Source of the DNA: Bog-532 sp963732345
Lineage (GTDB): Bacteria > Actinomycetota > Actinomycetes > Streptosporangiales > Streptosporangiaceae
DNA: 64,000 nucleotides
Direction of reading: 5' to 3'
Assembly (NCBI GenBank): GCA_963732345.1
Contig: CAVSZI010000017.1
Location: 1 to 64,000, forward strand
The position numbers and the translations under genes were made by a program. Shown here in pieces: positions 42,274 to 49,530 of this stretch. The stretch's first letter is position 1; each line of letters begins with the position of its first letter. The notes beneath the pieces were generated by a model. It ran no database searches. It was not told the origin of the DNA and saw only the letters and a list, made by a program, of their open reading frames with translations.

Positions 42274-44313
42274 ATGAGATCACGCACCGCGAGTTCACCG
42301 CCGCCTGGGGCGGACCAGCCGTGCGGGCTCCGGCAGTGGTGGCTCGACCGGTCCTTGCGGGTGAAGGGCCTGATCGTGGTCGCGGTGCCGCTGATCGCCC
42401 TCATGGGCGTCACCTCCGCGAACCTCCGGCTCCAGCAAAGTGAAAGCCATGAACGAAACGTCAGCACAAACGCCCGTAACCTGGCTAGCGCGGCCAGCCA
42501 GGTGCTCGCCGACGCGGTGAACGCGGAGACGGGTATCCGCGGCTACGCCGCGACCCGCGACCCGCTTTTCCTCGCCCCTTACAATCTCACGCTGACGCGG
42601 ATCGGCGCGGAGCGCAGGTCGCTGCGGGAAGCGGCCAGCGTAGAAGGCGACGTCCGCCAGCAACAGGCGGCGGACGCCACCACGGGCCAGGTGCTCGTCC
42701 AGCTCGCGCAGCTGCGTTCTGCCATCAAGCCCGGTGTCTCTATCGGGAACTTGCGCCCTGCGCTGGAGAACCAGAAGAACACGATGGACCTGCTGCGCCG
42801 CCAGGTCGCCAGTCTCGCCGACGGCCCCAACGACCTGGTAGCCATCGCGCACAACAAGATCACCGCGCTTCAGGCGAGGATTGAGCTGCTCGACGTGGCC
42901 GGTCTCGCCGTGGGCCTGCTCGCCGGGCTGGCCGGCGTCGCCCTCTTCACCTCGGGCATCGCCCGGCGGGTCGGCATGAACGCGGAGAACGCGCGCTGGC
43001 TGGGCGAGGGAGAGCCGCTCGAACCCATCATCTATGCGGGTGACGAAATCGGCCGCGTCGCCGAGTCACACCTGCAGGCCGAAAAGCTGCTCGCCAGCCG
43101 GGAGGCGGAGCTGACAGCGGCCAGGGATGAGGCCATGACGGCCACCCGGGCGAAGAACTCGTTCCTGTCCAGCACGAGCCACGAGCTGCGGACCCCGCTC
43201 AACTCCGTCCTCGGCTTCGCGCAGCTCCTCCAGATGTCCGAACTCGGCGCCGAAGACAGCGACGCCGTCGAGCGAATCCTCGGCGCCGGGCGTCATCTGC
43301 TCACGCTGATCAACGAGCTCATCGACATCGCCCGGATCGAATCGGGTGACCTCAGCCTCTCTGTTGAGCCGGTCCTGGTCCGCCCCCTCATCGAGGAGTC
43401 CAGCCGGCTGATGGCGCCGATCGCCGCCGAACGCGCGATCCGGATCATCCAGGACTGCCCCCATCCGGCCCTGGCGACGCACGCCGACCGGCACCGGCTC
43501 TCCCAGGTCCTGGTCAACCTGATCTCCAACGCTGTCAAGTACAACCACCGGGACGGCACTATCACGATTGCCTGCCGGGAAGAGGGCACCGGCCACGCCA
43601 GCATCGTGGTCTCCGACACCGGGCCGGGCATCTCACCCGAAAACATCGAGCGTATTTTCGTCCCCTTCGAGCGCCTCGGCGCCGAGCAGACCACGGTCGA
43701 GGGCACCGGGATCGGGCTGCCGCTGGCCAGGGCCCTCACCGAGGCCATGGGCGGCCAGCTGACCGCATCGAGCGTCCCCGGCCAGGGAGCGGCCTTCACC
43801 GTCAGCCTCCCCCGCGCCCCCGACCTGATCCAGCTCCCAGCCCCGGGCCTCGCGAAAGCGTCACCGACGGCCAAGCCGCACGCCCCGGCCGGAGCCAGCA
43901 TCAGCGTCCTCTACATCGAGGACAACCCGGCGAACGTCGAAGTGGTATCCCGGTTCCTGAGGGGCAAGCCGAACATCACGCTGAGATCCGAGACATCGGG
44001 CCGGGCCGGCCTCGAAAGCGCCACCCGGGACATGCCCGACATCATCCTGCTCGACCTGCACCTGCCCGACATGCACGGAGACCAGGTCCTCAGCGAACTC
44101 AAGGCCGAACCCGCCACCGCCGCCATCCCCGTAATCGTCCTTTCCGCCGACGCCTCCCGCGGCGCCGTCCACCGCCTGCTCGCCAGCGGCGCGCTCGCCT
44201 ACCTCACCAAACCCATCGAACTCGCCGAACTCGGCACGCTGCTCGACACCTTCGCCGCCACCCGCGCTCAGGACCAGCAGCCACAGCCAACTATCCGGAT
44301 CATGCCAGCATGA
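42274..44313 (+). CDS. Hybrid sensor histidine kinase/response regulator with CHASE3-type sensor
   Basis: A 679-residue membrane kinase. The first membrane segment (GLIVVAVPLIALMGVTSA) is followed by an extracytoplasmic CHASE3-like region (NAETGIRGYAATRDPLFLAP) and a second membrane segment (VAGLAVGLLAGLAGVALFTSG). Then come the phospho-acceptor helix FLSSTSHELRTPLNSVLGFA (His in SHELRTP), the ATP-binding domain (DTGPGISPENIERIFVPFER and GTGIGLPLARAL), and a C-terminal receiver (VLYIEDNPANVEVVS, IILLDLHLPDMHGDQVL, with the conserved Lys in YLTKPIEL). The ATG at 42274 has GGGAG upstream; a GTG at 42220 is an alternative. The stimulus is unknown. Confidence 0.92.
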   Translation: MRSRTASSPPPGADQPCGLRQWWLDRSLRVKGLIVVAVPLIALMGVTSANLRLQQSESHERNVSTNARNLASAASQVLADAVNAETGIRGYAATRDPLFLAPYNLTLTRIGAERRSLREAASVEGDVRQQQAADATTGQVLVQLAQLRSAIKPGVSIGNLRPALENQKNTMDLLRRQVASLADGPNDLVAIAHNKITALQARIELLDVAGLAVGLLAGLAGVALFTSGIARRVGMNAENARWLGEGEPLEPIIYAGDEIGRVAESHLQAEKLLASREAELTAARDEAMTATRAKNSFLSSTSHELRTPLNSVLGFAQLLQMSELGAEDSDAVERILGAGRHLLTLINELIDIARIESGDLSLSVEPVLVRPLIEESSRLMAPIAAERAIRIIQDCPHPALATHADRHRLSQVLVNLISNAVKYNHRDGTITIACREEGTGHASIVVSDTGPGISPENIERIFVPFERLGAEQTTVEGTGIGLPLARALTEAMGGQLTASSVPGQGAAFTVSLPRAPDLIQLPAPGLAKASPTAKPHAPAGASISVLYIEDNPANVEVVSRFLRGKPNITLRSETSGRAGLESATRDMPDIILLDLHLPDMHGDQVLSELKAEPATAAIPVIVLSADASRGAVHRLLASGALAYLTKPIELAELGTLLDTFAATRAQDQQPQPTIRIMPA

Positions 44314-44370
44314 GCGGCCCGGCGCCGGGCGCTTCCCAGGGGCCTGCTCCGAGCCCGCGAAGGGGGCCTG

Positions 44371-44736
44371 ATGAACCACGCCCTGCTTTACATCGAGGAC
44401 GACGAGAACAACATCAGCCTGGTTCAAGCGCTGCTCAGGCGCCGCCCCAACATCGAGTTGCACGTGGCAACGAACGGCCGTGACGGGGTCCAGGCCGCCA
44501 TCGACAAACGCCCGGACCTCATCCTGCTCGACAACCGGCTCCCCGACGCGACCGGCGGCGAAATCCTGCGAAAGCTCACCTCCGCGACCGCCACCGCGGC
44601 GATCCCCGTGGTCGCCTTCAGCAGCGACTCAGACGACATCATCAACGAACTGCTAGCCAACGGAGCCGCCGAGTCTGTCGCCAAGCCGTTCGATATTCAC
44701 CAGTTCATGGCCATAATCGACCGCTACCTTCCCTGA
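44371..44736 (+). CDS. Single-domain response regulator
   Basis: A 121-residue receiver domain only: LYIEDDENNISLVQALLR, the phospho-acceptor Asp in LILLDNRLPDATGGEIL, VVAFSSDSDD and the conserved Lys of ESVAKPFDIHQF. It has no output domain. It lies 57 bases after the hybrid kinase and is probably its phosphorelay partner. Confidence 0.92.
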   Translation: MNHALLYIEDDENNISLVQALLRRRPNIELHVATNGRDGVQAAIDKRPDLILLDNRLPDATGGEILRKLTSATATAAIPVVAFSSDSDDIINELLANGAAESVAKPFDIHQFMAIIDRYLP

Positions 44737-44893
44737 CATTGCGACTACCGCTGAGACGGTCGATTCCTGCTCTACACGGGCCGCAGTACTAGCTAGTGGG
44801 ATGCCAGCTGGTCCCAGGCACCCCGGATCGCTTGGCAACACATTCCGGAAAAATCGGCGCGCTACCGCGCCGCTGTCAGCACAGAAGGAAATC

Positions 44894-44945
44894 CTTGGGG
44901 GTGTGCGGCCCGGACCGCCCGCGGCCCGGCCCGCACACCCCCAAG
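44894..44945. terminator. Strong GC hairpin between convergent units
   Basis: CTTGGGGGTGTGCGGCCCGG (44894-44913) pairs with CCGGCCCGCACACCCCCAAG (44926-44945) with one mismatch. It lies between the response regulator and the convergent GntR gene, where a bidirectional terminator is expected. There is no T tract. Confidence 0.6.
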
Positions 44946-44996
44946 CGCATGGACACGTGGCGCGGTCAGCCGCGCCGGACCCTCGGCGGGTGGCGG

Positions 44997-45260
44997 TCAG
45001 GGTGCGGTGAAGCTTCCCCGGCCGTGCACGGTGACGACCTTGCCCGCGTCCCTGAGCATCGCTATCGCTGACCGGACGGTGATCCGGGCGACGCCGTACT
45101 GCTCGGCCAGCTCCGCTTCGCTGGGCAGGCGCGTATCCGGGGGAAGCGCGCCGCTGTCGATCTCGGCTTCCAGGTCCCTGGCCACCTGAGCCGCGACCGA
45201 CACCGCCGAATCACGGCGTATCCGGGCACTCCGGTCTTCCAGGGACATGATCACGACCAT
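44997..45260 (-). CDS. Short GntR-family regulator
   Basis: An 87-residue protein that is essentially one winged-helix GntR domain: VAAQVARDLEAEIDSGALPPDTRLPSEAELAEQYGVARITVRSAIAMLRDAGKVVTVHGRGSF. It has no effector domain. Such minimal GntR repressors are typical of actinomycete integrative elements. Start candidates are ATG 45260 and ATG 45248 (MSLEDRS). It is divergent from the promoter at 45306-45334, whose palindrome is its likely binding site. Confidence 0.88.
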   Translation of the reverse strand: MVVIMSLEDRSARIRRDSAVSVAAQVARDLEAEIDSGALPPDTRLPSEAELAEQYGVARITVRSAIAMLRDAGKVVTVHGRGSFTAP

Positions 45261-45305
45261 AGATGACCGCTGACCTGCGCAGACGCACCAGCTATGTCTT
45301 ATGAC

Positions 45306-45334
45306 TTCTTAAGATGTCCTAGGACATCTATACT
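45306..45334 (+). promoter_or_regulatory. Promoter with an 18-bp palindromic operator in its spacer
   Basis: The -35 TTCTTA (45306-45311) and -10 TATACT (45329-45334) are exactly 17 bases apart. The perfect palindrome AGATGTCCTAGGACATCT (45312-45329) fills the spacer. A degenerate second site, ATGTCTTATGACTT, lies just upstream (about 45294-45307), toward the GntR gene. Repression by that GntR protein is the obvious model. Confidence 0.72.
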
Positions 45335-45414
45335 GACCGCAGTCGTGCCCGGTGCTGACCCGTACCGGGCACGGCCCCAACGGGTCACCTGCGGGTCAGG
45401 CAAGGAATGCCGTC

Positions 45415-45609
45415 ATGGCACTGCCGTTCGACCAGCTTCTCCGCCGGGAGCGATTCATCAAAGAGCACCCGGCCTGGTCCATCTGCCCCCAGGACGGAGG
45501 GGTGCGGTTCACCGCCGAGAAGACCGAAGGCAAGAACAGTCACGTCATCGCCGGTTTAAGCCTCGGGCAACTGCTGGACCGGCTAGAGGAGATCGAGGCC
45601 GGGCAGTGA
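45415..45609 (+). CDS. Small hypothetical protein under the GntR operator
   Basis: A 64-residue protein, MALPFDQLLRRERFIKEHPA, with WSICPQDGGVRFTAEKT and a helical end LGQLLDRLEEIEAGQ. AAGGA lies about 9 bases before the ATG. It is the first gene after the palindrome-containing promoter. Its stop overlaps the next GTG (GTGA). The family is not recognised. Confidence 0.6.
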   Translation: MALPFDQLLRRERFIKEHPAWSICPQDGGVRFTAEKTEGKNSHVIAGLSLGQLLDRLEEIEAGQ

Positions 45610-45803
45610 CCGGCCGGACCGCACCGGACCAGGACACGATGCGCCGCATCGTGTTTCACCAGCATGCAGGCTGGCAGATCACCAGCCCGGCCATTAGCGA
45701 CAGCAAAGACGGCCGCTGGCGCGCCACCAACAGCAAAGCGCATCTGTCCGCAGCCACACCCGAAGCGCTGCTGGACGAGCTGGACTGGTCCGGGGCCACC
45801 TGA
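45606..45803 (+). CDS. Small hypothetical protein, coupled to the upstream gene
   Basis: A 65-residue protein beginning TGRTAPDQDTMRRIVFHQHA, with GWQITSPAISDSKDGRWRAT and a helical end. The GTG at 45606 overlaps the preceding stop. The two small genes are typical element cargo of unknown function. Confidence 0.55.
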   Translation: MTGRTAPDQDTMRRIVFHQHAGWQITSPAISDSKDGRWRATNSKAHLSAATPEALLDELDWSGAT

Positions 45804-45972
45804 CCGGCGGCTGCCGCCGCCCGGCTGCCGGGAACCGGCTGCCGGGAACACCGGCATTGCCGGAGAACGGCGCTTTACGCCCTCCGGGGCCTAAAGGCCG
45901 GATAGAACCGGGTGACGGCACAGAGGATCCGATCCAGCCGTTGGGCCGATGCGGGAAGGTGCCCCCAGTGCG

Positions 45973-46360
45973 TGCCGGGTGACATCCCGCAGTCGCTGGC
46001 CGCGACAGCCGGGCCGGCGGACGCGGTCCCGGTGGCGTTCCTGGGCCGGATCTCCAACGAGCGCTTGCAAGACCCCGTTGCGTCCATGAACCGGCAGGTC
46101 CGCAACTGCCGGGCATGGCTCCCGCCCGGCAGCCAGATCGTGGCCTACTACTGGGACGGGGAATCCGGCGGCAACGACCTGGAAGACCGAAGCCACTCCA
46201 ACGCTTGGCAGATCGCGCCGCCGCCGGGATCCCCCGCGACGGCGGTATCGCGGACCTGCGGCAACGTCCGCGACCCCGAAATGCCTTCTGCCCGCACCGG
46301 CCGCCGGTACAAGCTCCGCTCCCGGCTGTACTGCTCGATCTGCCACCGGCGGCTGTCCGG
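45973..46360 (+). pseudogene. Serine recombinase relic with a large internal deletion
   Basis: Homologous to the recombinase at 39.8 kb. The N-terminus reads DIPQSLAATAGPADAVPVAF, then RISNERLQDPVASMNRQVRN, to about residue 80. The sequence then jumps from the equivalent of 40053 to that of about 40760, into GNVRDPEMPSARTGRRYKLR and the first zinc-ribbon Cys pair CSICHRRLSG, and stops at repeat fragment D. The catalytic domain is cut and the whole recombinase domain is missing, so it cannot function. There is also a one-base loss before the junction. Confidence 0.85.
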
Positions 46361-46396
46361 CCGGGCACAGGGTCGTCCCCCCGGGCCAGCACAGCC
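46361..46396. repeat. Dispersed repeat, 5' fragment D
   Basis: CCGGGCACAGGGTCGTCCCC followed by CCGGGCCAGCACAG matches the first 36 or so bases of copy C. It ends two bases before the fabI stop codon. Confidence 0.75.
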
Positions 46397-46398
46397 TG

Positions 46399-47163
46399 CT
46401 AGCCCCCCATGGCGTGGGCGCCGCCGTCGGCGTGCACGATCTCCGCCGTCGTCGCGGGGAACCAGTCGGACAGCAGCGCCACGCACGCGCGGGCCGCGGG
46501 CCCCGGATCGGCGATGTTCCAGCCGAGCGGCGCCCGCTCCCCCCACAGCCCCTCGAACCGGTCGAAGCCGGGGATGCTCTTGGCCGCCATCGTGCGCAGC
46601 GGCCCCGCGGACACCAGATTCACCCGGATGCCCTTGCCGCCCAGGTCGCGGGCCAGGTACCGCGCGCACGACTCCAGGCCGGCCTTGGCCACGCCCATCC
46701 AGTCGTAGCCGGGCCAGGCGACGCTCGCGTCGAAATCGAGGCCGACGATCGAGCCGCCGCCGTTCATCAACGGCAGCGCCGCCATGGCCAGGGACTTTAG
46801 CGAGAACGCCGAGACCTGAACGGCGGTCGCCACGTCCTCCCAGGAGGTGTTGAGGAAGTTGCCGCCCATGGCGTCCTGCGGCGCGAACGCGACCGCGTGC
46901 ACCACTCCGTCGAGCCGGTCGACGTGCCCGGAGAGCCGTTCGGCCAGCGAGTCGAGATGACCGGAGTCGGTCACGTCGAGTTCCAGGACCGGCGGCGGAT
47001 CCGGCAGCCGCTTGGCGATCCGCTCCACCAGGCTCAGCCGCCCGTACCCGGTCAGCACGACGGTCGCGCCCTCCTGCTGCGCGACCTTGGCCACGTGGAA
47101 GGCGATCGAGGAGTCGGTCAGCACGCCGGTGACCAGAATGCGTTTGCCCGCCAGGATCCCCAT
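46399..47163 (-). CDS. fabI: Enoyl-[acyl-carrier-protein] reductase FabI (InhA-type)
   Basis: The NADH-dependent enoyl-ACP reductase that completes each cycle of fatty-acid elongation. It is a 254-residue short-chain reductase with the FabI-type nucleotide motif GVLTDSSIAFHVAKVAQQEG, the AFAPQDAMGGNF loop, and the active-site pair in YDWMGVAKAGLES (Tyr-x6-Lys). RVNLVSAGPLRTMAAKSIPG is typical of InhA/FabI. It lies 5 bases after fabG, probably in one operon. Confidence 0.95.
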   Translation of the reverse strand: MGILAGKRILVTGVLTDSSIAFHVAKVAQQEGATVVLTGYGRLSLVERIAKRLPDPPPVLELDVTDSGHLDSLAERLSGHVDRLDGVVHAVAFAPQDAMGGNFLNTSWEDVATAVQVSAFSLKSLAMAALPLMNGGGSIVGLDFDASVAWPGYDWMGVAKAGLESCARYLARDLGGKGIRVNLVSAGPLRTMAAKSIPGFDRFEGLWGERAPLGWNIADPGPAARACVALLSDWFPATTAEIVHADGGAHAMGG

Positions 47164-47168
47164 GGCGG

Positions 47169-47873
47169 TCAGTGTCCCATGCCGAGGCCGCCGTCCACCG
47201 GAACGACCGCGCCGGTGATGTAGGCCGCGTCGTCCCCGGCCAGGAACGACACCACCCCGGCGACCTCGTGCGGGGCGGCGTAGCGGCCCAGCGGGACCGC
47301 CCCCAGGATGGTCGACTTCCGGTCATCCGACAGCGCCGCAGTCATGTCACTTTCCACGAAGCCGGGGGTGACCACGTTGGCGGTGATGCCACGCGAGCCC
47401 AGCTCCCGGGCCAGCGAGCGGGCGAAGCCGATCAGGCCGGCCTTGGACGCCGCGTAGTTGGCCTGACCCGCCGAGCCATACAGCCCCACCACGGAGGAGA
47501 TGAAGATGAGGCGGCCCCGCCGGGCGCGGACCATGCCGCGGACCGCCCGCTTGGCGACCCGGTAGGCGCCGGTCAGGTTGGTGTCCAGCACGCTGGTGAA
47601 ATCGTCCTCACTCATCAGCGCCAGGAGCTGGTCGCGGGTGATGCCGGCGTTGGCCACCAGCACCTCGACTGGCCCCTGCTCGGCCTCGACCTTCTTGAAA
47701 GCGGCGTCTACCGACGCGGTATCCCGCACGTCACAGGGCACCACGGCCAGCCCCTCGACGGGCTCCCCGGACCGTGCGGTGACCGTGACCCTCTCACCGT
47801 CCTCGGCCAGCCGCTGCGCGATCGCCAGCCCTATCCCCCGGTTGCCCCCCGTCACCAGGACTGAGCGTCCCAT
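47169..47873 (-). CDS. fabG: 3-oxoacyl-[acyl-carrier-protein] reductase FabG
   Basis: Reduces 3-ketoacyl-ACP in fatty-acid synthesis. It is a 234-residue short-chain dehydrogenase with VLVTGGNRGIGLAIA, the VANAGITRD strand, the catalytic Ser in FISSVVGLYG, and Tyr-x3-Lys in QANYAASKAGLIGF. The end is AAYITGAVVPVDGGLGMGH. The ATG at 47873 has GGAGG about 10 bases upstream and is preferred over an upstream in-frame start at 47948. It is followed by fabI. Confidence 0.95.
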   Translation of the reverse strand: MGRSVLVTGGNRGIGLAIAQRLAEDGERVTVTARSGEPVEGLAVVPCDVRDTASVDAAFKKVEAEQGPVEVLVANAGITRDQLLALMSEDDFTSVLDTNLTGAYRVAKRAVRGMVRARRGRLIFISSVVGLYGSAGQANYAASKAGLIGFARSLARELGSRGITANVVTPGFVESDMTAALSDDRKSTILGAVPLGRYAAPHEVAGVVSFLAGDDAAYITGAVVPVDGGLGMGH

Positions 47874-48006
47874 CTGCCGTCCACCTCCACTTCGTGCGCG
47901 CGGACAATCGTGGTGAGCGTACCGGTCCCGCCGTGATCCCGCCCGCACCTGGTCCGCCGCCGGGAACGCTTTCGGGGCCGGCCGGGGCCGGACGGCGCTG
48001 CGGTAG

Positions 48007-48018
48007 TAGGTTGCTGAC
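48007..48018 (+). promoter_or_regulatory. -10 element before tldD, probable leaderless start
   Basis: TAGGTT (48007-48012), then 6 bases, then the GTG at 48019. No ribosome site is seen. Confidence 0.4.
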
Positions 48019-49530
48019 GTGACTCACGGTAGGCAGCACGATATAGATCCCCAGTTCACGACGCTCCCGTTGCGGACCCTGGCCGACGCCGCGATGCAGC
48101 AGGCGACCGACCTGGGGGCGGGGCACGCGGACTTCCGCGCCGGGCAGATCCGCAGCCAGACGATCGGGCTGTCGGACGGCAACCTGGAGACGCTCTTCGA
48201 CGCCGGCGATATTGGCCTGGCCGTGCGCGTCGTGGTCGACGGCACCTGGGGGTTCGCCTCGGCCGTCGACCTCACCCCCGACGCCGCGGCCCAGGCGGCC
48301 CGCGAAGCGGTCGAGGTGGCCAAGGTTTCGGCGGCCATGAATACCGAACGGATCGAACTGGCGCCCGAACCTGCCCACGGCGACGTCACCTGGGTATCGG
48401 CCTACGAGATCGACCCGTTCGCCGTCAGCGCGGCCGACAAGACGGCGCTGCTCGCGGACTGGAGCAAGCGTCTGCTGACCCGCGACGGCGTCGACCACGT
48501 GGACGCGCACCTGCTGCAGATCAAGGAGTGCAAGTTCTACGCCGACGGCGCCACGACCGCAACGCAGCAGCGGGTGCGGCTGCACCCCACGCTGACCGCC
48601 GTGGCGGTGGAGAAGGATGGCCGCTTCGAGACCATGCGCACGCTGGCGCCCCCGGTGGGGCGGGGCTATGAGTATCTGAACGGGACTGGCTGGGACTTCC
48701 AGGCCGAGCTCGAGCAGATCCCGGCCCTGCTGGCGGAGAAGCTGGCCGCCCCGACGGTCCGGCCGGGCCGCTATGACCTGGTGATCGACCCGTCCAACCT
48801 CTGGCTCACCATCCACGAGTCGATCGGGCACGCCACCGAGCTGGACCGGGCGCTCGGCTACGAAGCGGCCTACGCGGGAACCTCGTTCGCCACGCCGGAC
48901 AAGCTCGGCACGTTGCAGTACGGGTCGCCGCGCATGCGCGTCACCGGGGACCGGACCGCCGAGCACGGCCTGGCCACGGTCGGCTACGACGACGAGGGCG
49001 TGGCCGGCCAGTCGTGGGACCTGATCACCGACGGCGTGCTGTCCGGGTACCAGCTCGATCGCCGGATGGCCGCGCTGCGCGGCCTCGGCCGGTCGAACGG
49101 CTGCGCCTTCGCCGATTCGCCGGGGCACATGCCGCTGCAGCGGATGGCCAACGTGTCCCTGCTGCCCGCCGAGGGCGGCCCGTCCACCAGCGAGCTGATC
49201 GCCGGGGTCGAGGACGGGATCTTCATCGCCGGCGACAAGAGCTGGTCGATCGACATGCAGCGGTACAACTTCCAGTTCACCGGGCAGCGGTTCTACAAGA
49301 TCACCGGTGGGCGGCTGGCGGGCCAGCTCCGGGACGTTGCCTACCAGGCGACCACCACCGACTTCTGGAACGCCATGGAGGCCGTCGGCGGCCCGCAGAC
49401 GTATGTGCTGGGCGGCGCGTTCAACTGCGGCAAGGGCCAGCCCGGACAGGTGGCCCCGGTCAGCCACGGCACCCCGTCGGTCCTCATGCGCGGCATCCGG
49501 ATACTCAACACAGCGGAGGAAGCAGCGTGA
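48019..49530 (+). CDS. tldD: Metalloprotease TldD
   Basis: The catalytic subunit of the TldD/TldE protease, which processes unstructured peptides such as modified microcin or RiPP precursors. It is 503 residues, with the zinc motif HESIGHATELD (HExxxH), the conserved DLVIDPSNLWLTIHESIGH context, and C-terminal cysteine and glycine motifs GGAFNCGKGQPGQVAPVSHG. The GTG at 48019 follows a TAGGTT element. The stop overlaps the tldE start (GTGA). Confidence 0.94.
   Translation: MTHGRQHDIDPQFTTLPLRTLADAAMQQATDLGAGHADFRAGQIRSQTIGLSDGNLETLFDAGDIGLAVRVVVDGTWGFASAVDLTPDAAAQAAREAVEVAKVSAAMNTERIELAPEPAHGDVTWVSAYEIDPFAVSAADKTALLADWSKRLLTRDGVDHVDAHLLQIKECKFYADGATTATQQRVRLHPTLTAVAVEKDGRFETMRTLAPPVGRGYEYLNGTGWDFQAELEQIPALLAEKLAAPTVRPGRYDLVIDPSNLWLTIHESIGHATELDRALGYEAAYAGTSFATPDKLGTLQYGSPRMRVTGDRTAEHGLATVGYDDEGVAGQSWDLITDGVLSGYQLDRRMAALRGLGRSNGCAFADSPGHMPLQRMANVSLLPAEGGPSTSELIAGVEDGIFIAGDKSWSIDMQRYNFQFTGQRFYKITGGRLAGQLRDVAYQATTTDFWNAMEAVGGPQTYVLGGAFNCGKGQPGQVAPVSHGTPSVLMRGIRILNTAEEAA

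Noticed and set aside
46361..46853. Extension of the recombinase relic frame across fabI
   Set aside because: Antisense read-through of fabI after the relic stops matching the recombinase.
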